A DNA stretch of 7,004 nt from an uncultured Collinsella sp. GTDB taxonomy: Bacteria; Actinomycetota; Coriobacteriia; Coriobacteriales; Coriobacteriaceae. The stretch's first letter is position 1; every line of letters begins with the position of its first letter. Shown here one piece after another: positions 1-5,935 of the stretch. Under the pieces are notes generated by a model. It searched no databases and had not been told where the DNA came from. It saw only the letters and a list, made by a program, of their open reading frames with translations. Where the stretch lies: positions 1-7,004 of the forward strand of contig CALBUZ010000126.1 in assembly GCA_937969105.1 (NCBI GenBank), written 5' to 3'. Made by a program: the position numbers and the translations under genes.

Positions 1-335
1 CCCTGGCTGCCATAGCCATACTCCGGCGGAATCGACACGACCAGACGGGAGCCGACGTTGTGGCCGGGAACGGTCTGATCCCAGCCGCGAATCACCTGGC
101 CGACGCCGATGCCGAAGCTTGCCGGCTGGTGGCGGGCGAAGCTCGAATCGAAGGGCGTGTCCTTGCCCCAGACCACACCGTGATAGTTCACGGTCACCGT
201 GTCGCCGCGGCGGACCATCGGCCCGTCACCCTCGACGATCTCCACGGCCTTCAATCCCTTCGGCGCCTCGTCCGACGGGAAAGCGATCTCCGGCGCCGCG
301 CCAAACACGGCATTGACCTCAGGCATGTTCGCCAT
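1..335 (-). CDS. FKBP-type peptidyl-prolyl cis-trans isomerase, C-terminus cut by window edge
   Basis: This small protein catalyses cis-trans isomerisation of Xaa-Pro bonds and assists folding. About 111 residues are visible, and the reading frame runs off the window after a Gln codon. Residues 1-40 are a short N-terminal extension with no signal peptide, so it is probably cytoplasmic. The FKBP core follows: VNYHG (Y51), PFDSS (F62, D63), VIRGWDQ (V81, I82, W85) and PPEYGYG (Y106, Y108). These match the FKBP12 active-site residues Y26, F36, D37, V55, I56, W59 and Y82 in order. The ATG at 335-333 was chosen because a near-perfect Shine-Dalgarno (AGGAGGT on the minus strand, 341-347) sits 5 bases upstream. 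The gene lies downstream of sdaA on the same strand but 160 bp away, so it probably has its own promoter. I could not pick a convincing -10/-35 pair. The style resembles Bifidobacterium FKBPs (inference). Confidence 0.9.
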   Translation of the reverse strand, partial: MANMPEVNAVFGAAPEIAFPSDEAPKGLKAVEIVEGDGPMVRRGDTVTVNYHGVVWGKDTPFDSSFARHQPASFGIGVGQVIRGWDQTVPGHNVGSRLVVSIPPEYGYGSQ

Positions 336-354
336 GGCCTACCTCCTATCAATA

Positions 355-378
355 ATGCCATGCCGTTCATGGCATGGC
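355..378. repeat. Short palindrome in the FKBP 5' leader
   Basis: The arms ATGCCATG (355-362) and CATGGCAT (368-375) are exact inverted repeats around a 5-base loop. An alternative 8-bp pairing is GCCATGCC (357-364) with GGCATGGC (371-378). On the minus strand it lies about 10 bases upstream of the FKBP Shine-Dalgarno, and there is no T-run after it. It could be an operator, a leader hairpin, or a weak end for sdaA transcripts. Only the symmetry is certain. Confidence 0.4.
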
Positions 379-461
379 CGCAAGTCGTAAAATGACAGTG
401 CCACTCACACTAGCACCCCAAGCCCCGGTTGCACAGCTCGCAGCGTATTTTTCAACGCAAA

Positions 462-479
462 TCGCCATATTCGCCATAT
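462..479. repeat. Two tandem copies of a 9-bp unit
   Basis: TCGCCATAT occurs twice head to tail (462-470 and 471-479), followed by TCGGC, just downstream of the sdaA stop codon in an AT-richer patch. It may be chance slippage or a small protein-binding site. No function can be assigned. Confidence 0.35.
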
Positions 480-495
480 TCGGCACGGCGACGGC

Positions 496-1956
496 CTAGC
501 ATTCGACGACGTTGACCGCCAGACCGCCCTTCGAGGTCTCCTTGTATTTCGACATCATGTCCTCGCCGGTCTGCTTCATCGTGGCGATGGCCTGATCCAG
601 GCTGACGATGTGGGAGCCGTCTCCGAGCATGGCCATGCGCACGGCGTTGATCGCGGTATTCGCGGCCATCGCGTTACGCTCGATGCACGGAATCTGCACC
701 AGACCGCCCACCGGATCGCAGGTGAGGCCGAGATTGTGCTCGATGCCGATCTCCGCCGCGTTCTCCACCTGCTCCGGAGTGCCGCCCATCACCGCGGCCA
801 GACCGGCGGCCGCCATCGAGCAGGCGACGCCGACCTCGCCTTGGCATCCCACTTCCGCTCCGGAGATCGAGGCGTTGCGCTTGAACAGGTATCCGACCGC
901 GCCGGCGGTCAGCAGGAACGTCCTGACGCCCTCGTCGTCGGCGGACTCGACAAAGTGTCAGTAGTATTCCAGCACGGCCGGAATGATGCCGGCCGAACCG
1001 TTGGTAGGCGCGGTGACGACCCGGCCGCCGCCGGCGTTCTCCTCGCTCACCGACATGGCGAACAACGCCACCCATGCGGAATCGGAGGATTCCAGCGCCG
1101 AAGAGATGCGGCGATCGCGTCTGAGCACGTCGCTGTTGGCCGCGAGACGCCGGTACATCAGCGGGGCGCGGCGGGGCACGTCCAGACCTCCCGGCAGCGT
1201 CGGCGTCGCGCTGGCGCACCCGGCGTCGATACAGTGGCTCATCACGTTCCAGATTCGCGTGAGCCGGTCACGCACCTCCTGCGGCGAGCGCCGGGCCGTT
1301 TCGTTCGCCCAGACGACGTCGGCGATGCTCAGATGGTGCTTCCGACACAGGTCGATCAGGCCGTCGCATGATACGAAGGGATATGGCACGCCGTCGCCGT
1401 ATTCGGCAGCCTCGTCGTTCCCGGAGTCCTCCGGCGACTGCGACGACGCCGGCGTCTGCTCGTGGTTCGAGATCAGCGCGTCGTCGATCCGTCCGCGGCG
1501 GATGAACCCTCCGCCTATCGAATACCAGACCTGCTCGTCGATGATGTTGCCCTGGGCGTCGAACGCCTGGAACCGCATGCCATTGGGATGCGGGGCGAGC
1601 CGCTTCCACCGGTCGAAGACCATGTCGCCGTCGTCATCGTATGCGATGGCGTTCGTGCCGTTGACATGGATGGTTCCGTCGTGCGCGCAGCGTTCTCGGA
1701 CTGAAAGCAGGTAATCCGTATCAACTGTGGCGGGTACGTTGCCTTCCAATCCGGCGAGAATCGCGCGGTCGGTGCCGTGGCCGAGTCCGGTCAGCGACAG
1801 TGACCCGTACAGGACGACGCGGATACGGCCGACGCGCGACACGGCGCCAGATTCCTCCAGTGACGAGGCGAACGCCTGCGCCGCGCACATCGGGCCGACG
1901 GTGTGCGACGAGCTGGGGCCCACACCGATGGTGAACATGTCGAGAACACTGAACAT
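496..1956 (-). pseudogene. sdaA: L-serine dehydratase (fused beta-alpha, [4Fe-4S] type) interrupted by in-frame TGA
   Basis: The intact product would convert L-serine to pyruvate and ammonia in the cytoplasm with an oxygen-sensitive [4Fe-4S] cluster. The frame spans 487 codons including the terminal TAG. The beta domain (about 1-160) contains GPSSSHTVGPM (13-23) and SIGGGF (146-151). A polar linker at about 166-189 makes the protein longer than the roughly 455-residue family norm. The alpha domain (about 190-486) has APTNGSAG (316-323), GCQGEVG (C371), TCDP (C413), PCIER (C424) and a C-terminal Cys486. These match the three cluster ligands and the tail cysteine known from the Legionella enzyme. 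Codon 333 (960-958) is TGA, between VLEYY and HFVES. The frame is unchanged on both sides, so this is a single-base nonsense change and not a frameshift. The 332-residue fragment lacks every cluster ligand and should be inactive. The ATG at 1956 fits the family N-terminus, with a weak AAGGGA about 10 bases upstream. A real mutation, a minority variant and a base-call error cannot be told apart here. Confidence 0.9.
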
Positions 1957-1998
1957 GACTGACGAATCCCTTCACACTGTTATGCACGCTTTCACGGC

Positions 1999-2017
1999 TG
2001 ATACCATCGCGATATCA
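1999..2017. promoter_or_regulatory. Candidate operator: 19-bp inverted repeat upstream of sdaA
   Basis: TGATA (1999-2003) and TATCA (2013-2017) are inverted around a 9-base centre that includes part of the self-complementary ATCGCGAT. It lies 43-61 bases upstream of the sdaA start. On the minus strand a TATGAT hexamer (2021-2016) overlaps it and could be a -10 box, though no good -35 is seen. The symmetry is visible; the role is a guess. Confidence 0.25.
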
Positions 2018-2124
2018 TATCCTCCGCCACGCACATGCGCGCGGCCGGGCCGTCGCCATCTCCGCTGCCCCGCCGAACCGCCGAATCAGGTCAGCTCGAC
2101 GACAGCGTTCCGCAATGGCTGGTC

Positions 2125-2694
2125 TCACGCCAGATGCGACCACGTCATCGCCAGGACGACGCCGCCGAACACGGCGAGCGCGATGACGGCTGCGGCCGTG
2201 ACGGCGATCCGGCCCTTGGACTTCATGACGCGCGGCATGGCGGCGGTTCCCAGGAAGAACGCGGCGAGGCCCACCACGGCGCAGTTGATGCCGATCATCA
2301 ACGAGTCGCCCTGCGACAGGGTGGGCAGACCGGCTCGGGTGATGATCGAGTTCATCGTCGCCGGATACACGCAATACCCCCAGATGCCGAACCCGACGCA
2401 TCCGATCACGGCATATATCAGCGGCATCAGCGCATCGCGGCGTTTCAGCCGGGCGGCGAACGAATCAGCCGCCCACAGCAGCACGAATCCGACCGTATAC
2501 ACGAATGCGACGGCGAACAGGCAGGCGACGAGGAACCACGGCATCAGGGCGAACGCGCCTCCCGCGGCGCTCACCATCACCGGTGCGCTGACCAGCTCGC
2601 ACACGCACATGACAAAGGCGATGGAGACCGCCTGCACCAGCATCGTCGGCAACCCGGTCTCGGGCTCGCGCGTCACGTTCGTCCAGTTCGCCAT
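2125..2694 (-). CDS. Small five-TM membrane protein of unknown function
   Basis: I do not recognise this 189-residue protein. Hydrophobic segments at about 17-42, 47-75, 88-110, 131-152 and 163-184 suggest five membrane helices, with short loops such as the basic RLKRRD (82-87) and MPRVMKSKGR (153-162). By the positive-inside rule those basic loops should face the cytoplasm. It has five cysteines, all in or next to predicted helices, and no catalytic motif that I can name. The ATG at 2694 is preferred over an in-frame upstream start near 2796. AAAGGT (minus strand, 2700-2705) lies 5 bases before it, and the longer version would translate the 3' end of the tRNA gene. It ends with TGA, 168 bp before the sdaA start on the same strand, so co-transcription is possible but unproven. 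The composition matches the Bifidobacterium-like left part. Confidence 0.8.
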   Translation of the reverse strand: MANWTNVTREPETGLPTMLVQAVSIAFVMCVCELVSAPVMVSAAGGAFALMPWFLVACLFAVAFVYTVGFVLLWAADSFAARLKRRDALMPLIYAVIGCVGFGIWGYCVYPATMNSIITRAGLPTLSQGDSLMIGINCAVVGLAAFFLGTAAMPRVMKSKGRIAVTAAAVIALAVFGGVVLAMTWSHLA

Positions 2695-2769
2695 CTTGCA
2701 CCTTTCGTCAGTGTCGGGCCGCAAACCCAGCTGTATGTAAAGCAGCCATCCCAGAATGTTGCGATAAGG

Positions 2770-2851
2770 TGCCCCCGGTGGGACTCGAACCCACAATCCT
2801 TGCGGCGAGAGATTTTAAGTCTCCTGCGTATGCCAATTCCGCCACGCCCCC
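2770..2851 (-). tRNA. tRNA-Leu (anticodon TAA), chimeric with broken acceptor stem
   Basis: This is a class II tRNA on the minus strand. The D stem is GCG/CGC. The anticodon stem GGAGA (2824-2820) pairs with TCTCT (2812-2808), with loop CTTAAAA and anticodon TAA at 2817-2815, which reads UUA. The variable arm is 13 nt (2807-2795). The T arm is a perfect GTGGG/CCCAC (2794-2790 and 2782-2778) with loop TTCGAGT, and the discriminator A is at 2770 followed by CCT, so CCA is not fully encoded. The acceptor fails: 5' GGGGGCG (2851-2845) faces 3' CGGGGGC (2777-2771). Only pairs 1-72, 6-67 and 7-66 form, and positions 2-71 to 5-68 are G opposite G. The first anticodon-stem pair (2824/2808) is also only G-U. 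Each half looks like part of a good tRNA from a different source. As written, the product should not fold or be charged normally. Confidence 0.85.
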
Positions 2852-2882
2852 GTGAGACTAGAAGTCTAGCACAAGCCGTCCG

Positions 2883-3506
2883 TTACGCGTTGACGGCCAT
2901 CGAGTGTTGGCCCGACTTCTCCAGGAACTCCTGGAACTTGGCTTCGTCGCCCTTGTTTTGGTACTGCAGGGCCAGCAGGTATTCCAGGCGGCAGCTCTTG
3001 ACCTTGTCGTCACCGGCCTCCTTGAGCATGCGCTCCAGCTCGGGAATGTCGTTGTGGCGCTTGAGGATCATCGTGTCGTACATCAGTTGGCATTCGTGTG
3101 CGACTGCCTCGGCCTGGCCGCCCTCAAAGCCTTTGATCTCGTGCAGCAGCTCCTTGGACTTTTTGCGGTTCTCCTGGCCAACGTAGTAGTTAAAGGCCTT
3201 AATCACCAGGTCGACACGCTGCATCTTGGGTAGATTGAGCCCCAGCAGCAAATCGAACATCTCGTCAGCACGCTTGTGGTCCTCGCGCAGCAGATAGGAG
3301 TTCAGGCGCAGGTAGTCGCGGTTATAGCGCGGGTACAGCATACTGGTGAGTTTGGCGTCGAGCAGGTGATCGAACTCGTCCCACTGCTTGGCAGCCATAA
3401 GCTGTTGCAGGCGCTTGAACGTTGTGCGTTTTTTGACGCTAAAGAACACCGACACGGCGATACAGATGATGACGACGGCGGTCCAGAGGGTGCGGGAATC
3501 GGGCAT
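2883..3506 (-). CDS. Membrane-anchored alpha-helical repeat protein, function unknown
   Basis: The protein has 207 residues. Residues 7-24 (from WTAVV to VFFSV) form one N-terminal membrane anchor followed by basic KKR, so the body should sit in the cytoplasm. Residues 30-200 are charged and strongly helical, with repeating patterns (for example AAKQWDEFDHLLDAKL, EDHKRADEMFDLLLGL and LLALQYQNKGDEAKFQEFL) that resemble degenerate TPR units. I see no catalytic motif, so a scaffold or adaptor role is the most that can be inferred. The ATG at 3506 has AAGGA 7 bases upstream, and a TATAAT box lies about 56 bases upstream. The stop is 31 bp before the 5' end of the tRNA on the same strand, so read-through into the tRNA is possible. 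It reads as a Collinsella-type protein (inference) and is the first gene on the right side of the suspected junction. Confidence 0.85.
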   Translation of the reverse strand: MPDSRTLWTAVVIICIAVSVFFSVKKRTTFKRLQQLMAAKQWDEFDHLLDAKLTSMLYPRYNRDYLRLNSYLLREDHKRADEMFDLLLGLNLPKMQRVDLVIKAFNYYVGQENRKKSKELLHEIKGFEGGQAEAVAHECQLMYDTMILKRHNDIPELERMLKEAGDDKVKSCRLEYLLALQYQNKGDEAKFQEFLEKSGQHSMAVNA

Positions 3507-3561
3507 ATTGGGGTCCTTAGTCGCTCATAAAGCGAGCGGTATGACAACACGTACTAGATGT

Positions 3562-3591
3562 ATTATACGCAGCGCGCAAGCAAACTGGCAT
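3562..3591 (-). promoter_or_regulatory. Probable sigma-70-type promoter of the anchored helical protein gene
   Basis: On the minus strand a perfect TATAAT (3567-3562) follows ATGCCA (3591-3586), which matches TTGACA at four of six positions, with an 18-bp spacer. The predicted start leaves a leader of about 50 bases before the ATG at 3506. That leader contains a short inverted repeat, CGCTC (3522-3526) with GAGCG (3534-3538). Confidence 0.55.
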
Positions 3592-3669
3592 AAAAGCTCA
3601 TCGAGGCTGAGTGCCATCGCTCGCTGCGGTACACTTACCTAAAGTAAACCACGAAGGGAGACATTACCT

Positions 3670-3957
3670 ATGAAGAAGATCGTTTTGGCTTGCGGTGCTG
3701 GCGCTGCTACTTCCACGCTCGTTGCCCAGAAGGTCGCCACCCTGCTCGACGCCAACGGTTACGCCGACAAGTACGAGATCGTGCAGTGCGCCATCTCCGA
3801 GGCCAAGGACGTTTGCGACGAGGGCGCCGACCTGCTGATCGCCACCACCGTTGCCCCCGAGGGCCTCACCTGCCCGTACGTGAGCGGCGTGCCCTTCATG
3901 ACCGGCATGAACCGCGTCGCTGCCGAGAAGGCCGTTCTCGACGTCATGGCTCAGTAG
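3670..3957 (+). CDS. PTS IIB component, galactitol family (stand-alone)
   Basis: IIB subunits take phosphate from IIA on a cysteine and pass it to the sugar bound by IIC. This 95-residue protein begins MKKIVLACGAGAATSTL. Cys8, in a CGxGxATST motif, is the expected phosphocysteine of the galactitol (GatB-like) group. The length is normal for a free-standing IIB, and a Rossmann-like alternation of strands and helices follows (IVLAC, YEIVQCAI, ADLLIATT, VPFMTG). The ATG at 3670 is preceded by GAAGGGAG (3653-3660), 9 bases upstream. The VOC gene follows after 11 bp on the same strand. No IIA or IIC gene is in the window, although the terminator after the VOC gene closes the unit, so partners must be encoded elsewhere or the protein works differently. 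Sugar specificity cannot be read from the sequence. Confidence 0.9.
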   Translation: MKKIVLACGAGAATSTLVAQKVATLLDANGYADKYEIVQCAISEAKDVCDEGADLLIATTVAPEGLTCPYVSGVPFMTGMNRVAAEKAVLDVMAQ

Positions 3958-3968
3958 GCGCTGACTGC

Positions 3969-4343
3969 ATGAGTGAACAGAACGCCAATCCGGTAGAGCT
4001 CTTTGGTATGCGCGTTGCCCATGTGGGCATTAACGCCGCCGACCCGGCAGACGCCTTGGAGATTGCGGAGCTGTTCTCGACGATGATGGGCCTGCCCGTT
4101 ATCGAGACCCCGGTTTCGTACTTTAACGATTCGCTGGTCGAGGTCATGAAGCAGAACGGTCGTGGCACCAAGGGCCACATTGGCTTTGCCGTCAACGACA
4201 TCGATGCGGCCGAGAAGTGGTTTGCCGAGCGCGGGCTCGAGGTCAACGAAGAGTCGCGCGCGCTGCTGCCCGACGGCGGCACCAAGCTCGTGTACTTTAA
4301 GCGCGAGTTCGCCGGCTTCGCCGTGCATCTGTGCCGCGAGTAG
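3969..4343 (+). CDS. VOC-fold (glyoxalase/bleomycin-resistance superfamily) protein
   Basis: The protein has 124 residues and a single vicinal-oxygen-chelate unit with two beta-alpha-beta-beta-beta modules. The first module starts at VAHVGI (H18) and the second at GHIGFAV (H70). Likely metal ligands by position are H18, E58 (in SLVEVM), H70 and H120 (in FAVHLC), where many relatives have Glu in the last place. VOC enzymes include glyoxalases, epimerases, dioxygenases and antibiotic-binding proteins, so the reaction cannot be named. Sitting 11 bp after a PTS IIB gene suggests a role in sugar or sugar-acid catabolism (inference). The ATG at 3969 is preferred over longer in-frame readings, which would overlap the IIB gene. 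No strong Shine-Dalgarno is visible, so coupling to IIB translation is likely. A second possible start is the ATG at residue 14. Confidence 0.8.
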   Translation: MSEQNANPVELFGMRVAHVGINAADPADALEIAELFSTMMGLPVIETPVSYFNDSLVEVMKQNGRGTKGHIGFAVNDIDAAEKWFAERGLEVNEESRALLPDGGTKLVYFKREFAGFAVHLCRE

Positions 4344-4367
4344 CGCGCAAGCTGCTTTAGTTAGCAA

Positions 4368-4403
4368 AAAGGGATAGGGCCGCATGGCCTTATCCCTTTA
4401 TTT
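4368..4403 (+). terminator. Rho-independent terminator of the IIB-VOC unit
   Basis: AAAGGGATAGGGCC (4368-4381) pairs with GGCCTTATCCCTTT (4386-4399) over 14 bp with one G-U pair and a GCAT loop. The T-rich tail TTTATTT ends at 4403. It starts 24 bases after the VOC stop codon. The A-run on the 5' side means it could also work in the opposite direction. Confidence 0.88.
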
Positions 4404-4440
4404 ATGCCGAGGGGTTGACTTTTGCAACGGTCAAAAAAAC

Positions 4441-4622
4441 CGAAGTCTAATACTTTTCTGAGAAGTGAACGAGACAAATCGGACCCCCGAAGCATTGACA
4501 CTTTAAGGGCGTCGTTTCCTGCGGTTTCGATACTAGAATCCTGCGATTTTGCCGACGAAAAATGTGGATGCTTCAGGGGTCCAAAAACAGACGTTCACTT
4601 CGCGGAAAAGTATTAGACCTCG
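4441..4622. repeat. 182-bp nested inverted-repeat element (MITE-like or structured-RNA candidate)
   Basis: The outer arms at 4441-4471 and 4592-4622 are inverted repeats matching at 28 of 31 positions plus one G-U. They share GTCTAATACTTTTC and AAGTGAACG. A symmetrical 9-by-9 internal loop follows (4472-4480 and 4583-4591). An inner stem of 14 of 15 pairs comes next: GGACCCCCGAAGCAT (4481-4495) with 4568-4582. Further in, CGTCG (4510-4514) pairs with CGACG (4553-4557), with partial ACA/TGT and TTT/AAA pairing between. The apex can form GGTTTC/GAATCC (4523-4528 and 4536-4541), and TCCTGCG is directly repeated (4517-4523 and 4539-4545). The element fills the gap between convergent genes, ends 17 bases short of the kinase stop, and encodes no convincing protein. 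No target-site duplication is obvious. It could be a non-autonomous mobile repeat, a bidirectional terminator, or the gene for a long hairpin RNA. Confidence 0.8.
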
Positions 4623-4632
4623 ATTCACGAGG
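4618..4632 (-). terminator. Small hairpin just after the kinase gene, weak terminator candidate
   Basis: CCTCG (4618-4622) and CGAGG (4628-4632) form a 5-bp stem with a 5-base loop, 7 bases past the kinase stop. The stem overlaps the end of the long inverted repeat. On the minus strand it is followed by TCTAATACTTTTC, a poor T-tract. The kinase operon may instead end within the long hairpin. Confidence 0.3.
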
Positions 4633-4639
4633 GGGCTTC

Positions 4640-5935
4640 CTACCGCGGCAGGCGAATCGTAAAGCGGCTGCCGACGCCCTCGACTGAGGTCACACCGATG
4701 ACGCCGCCGTGGCTGTCGACGATCCACTTGGCGATAGCGAGCCCCAGGCCCGAACCCTGTGCACCGACATCGCGCGCGTTGTCGGCACGGTAGAACCGCT
4801 CGAACGCGTGAGCTGCGGATTCCTGGTTCATGCCGATGCCCTCGTCCTCAACGCTTATGTCGATCGTGCCCGCGCCCGCTTCGGGTGTTATGCCAAATGT
4901 GACGGTCGTTCCCGCGTCCGAATACTTGGCGGCGTTCTGCACGATCACGCGCAGAGCCTGCTTCACGAGCGCGACATCGACGGACGCGTCGCAGAGCGGG
5001 TCGCTGGCAAACGCAGCGTCAAAAGCCAGCCGATATGTGTGCCCGGCATCGATCATCTTTGATTCTTCGCAAACCTCGCCGACCAGTGCAGCCAGGTTGG
5101 TATTCACGCGCCGCAGCACGGTGCGGCCGGCATCTCCGCGTGCCAAAAACAGCAGTTGTTCCACGAGCTCCTGCATGTGCTCGCTTTCGGCCTTGAGCGA
5201 GGCGATGGACTCTGCCAGCACGGCCGGGTCGTCCTTACCCCAACGATCGAGCATGTTTACGTAGCCCTGAATCACCGCGATGGGCGTGCGCAGCTCGTGG
5301 CTCGCGTCGTTGACAAAGCGCATCTGCTGCAGCTTGGCCTCTTGCATCTGACGCAGCAGACGGTTGAGTGCAACCTCGATGCTCGCCAGGTCGGCGTCGC
5401 CAGTGGTGACGCTCGGCGAATCGACACTTGCTCGCTCGATGGCCTGCTCCAGCGTTTCCATCTTGCCGCCGGAGAGCTGCATGCGGCCGAGCTCGTCCAC
5501 GCGCAAGGCCAGGTCGTTGAGCGGTGCCATGGTGCGGCGTACGCGTCGGGCGCCGCCGAGCATGTTGAGCACGCTGATGACCTGCCAACCTACAACGACA
5601 AGGTAGAGAGGCCATAGCGTGACGAGGTCCTGCGCGAGGGGGAAGGTCTTGGTGGTGCGCGCAAGCTCGACGGTATAGGTGAGTGTTGCTAGGTCCCAGC
5701 CGCGCGCGGGCGTCAGCGATATGCCGTGAACGGTGGCGCCGGGGATCCACCCCGCGGCAAACGCGCCGTCGGGCAGCGTCTGGTTGTATCCATAGACGAG
5801 GATTGCCGTCGCAATTGCCACCAGCAACAGATCGAGCCAGACGTAGCTCATCAGGCGGCGCCACATATAGCTCCAGTTGATGGCACGGGCGATGGATGTG
5901 ACGCGCTTGGTCTCGGCGTTACGCGCGGCAGACAT
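4640..5935 (-). CDS. Membrane-bound sensor histidine kinase with HAMP domain
   Basis: This 431-residue kinase should sense an envelope or external signal and phosphorylate the adjacent regulator. TM1 spans about 32-50 and TM2 about 104-126, enclosing an extracytoplasmic loop of about 53 residues. A HAMP linker (about 127-200) follows. The dimerisation/phosphoacceptor box is FVNDASHELRTP (207-218, with phospho-His213). The ATPase domain shows the N box QNAAKYS (N334), G1 DEGIGM (D364), F box FERFYRAD (378-385) and G2 GSGLGLAIAKWI (394-405). It is complete for an OmpR-partner (HPK1-like) kinase. The ATG at 5935 overlaps the regulator's end by 17 bp and has a G-rich stretch (GGGGTGG) just upstream. 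The open frame reaches further upstream, but that part lies inside the regulator gene. The order regulator then kinase indicates translational coupling. The sensed signal cannot be inferred, as the short outer loop matches no domain I recognise. Confidence 0.93.
   Translation of the reverse strand: MSAARNAETKRVTSIARAINWSYMWRRLMSYVWLDLLLVAIATAILVYGYNQTLPDGAFAAGWIPGATVHGISLTPARGWDLATLTYTVELARTTKTFPLAQDLVTLWPLYLVVVGWQVISVLNMLGGARRVRRTMAPLNDLALRVDELGRMQLSGGKMETLEQAIERASVDSPSVTTGDADLASIEVALNRLLRQMQEAKLQQMRFVNDASHELRTPIAVIQGYVNMLDRWGKDDPAVLAESIASLKAESEHMQELVEQLLFLARGDAGRTVLRRVNTNLAALVGEVCEESKMIDAGHTYRLAFDAAFASDPLCDASVDVALVKQALRVIVQNAAKYSDAGTTVTFGITPEAGAGTIDISVEDEGIGMNQESAAHAFERFYRADNARDVGAQGSGLGLAIAKWIVDSHGGVIGVTSVEGVGSRFTIRLPR

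Noticed and set aside
958..960. TGA in sdaA as a recoded sense codon or selenocysteine
   Set aside because: The neighbouring membrane-protein gene ends with TGA used as a normal stop. Bifidobacteria use the standard bacterial code, and I know of no selenoprotein form of this enzyme at that position.
610..1714. Plus-strand open frames of 243-253 codons opposite sdaA
   Set aside because: They are rich in Arg, His and Ala with no recognisable domain, and lie antisense to a strongly conserved enzyme gene.
1727..2740. 337-codon plus-strand open frame over the sdaA start and membrane gene
   Set aside because: It crosses two well-supported minus-strand genes and shows no domain or plausible Shine-Dalgarno.
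2125..2796. Longer 223-residue version of the five-TM protein
   Set aside because: The extra N-terminal residues translate the tRNA 3' end, a common false extension. The internal ATG at 2694 has a proper Shine-Dalgarno.
2770..2851. tRNA gene as the attachment site of an integrated element
   Set aside because: Integration normally restores a functional tRNA end. Here the acceptor is broken, no integrase or second att copy is present, and the right side carries ordinary chromosomal genes.
2035..3186. 383-codon open frame on the plus strand
   Set aside because: It runs antisense through the membrane protein, the tRNA and the helical-repeat gene and has no family-like sequence. Long antisense frames are common in high-GC DNA.
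3607..3645. Promoter for the PTS IIB gene (TACACT or TAAAGT as -10)
   Set aside because: Neither hexamer has an acceptable -35 at 16-18 bp. A promoter must exist in this spacer or upstream, but I cannot place it.
4415..4434. TTGAC/GTCAA hairpin, or a promoter with TTGACT and the TAATAC of the repeat
   Set aside because: The stem is only 5 bp, and the spacing between the two hexamers is about 27 bp, too long for a sigma-70-type promoter.
4422..4727. Two 64-codon open frames over the inverted repeat
   Set aside because: They are by-products of the repeat arms, lack Shine-Dalgarno sequences, and one runs into the kinase gene in the wrong frame.
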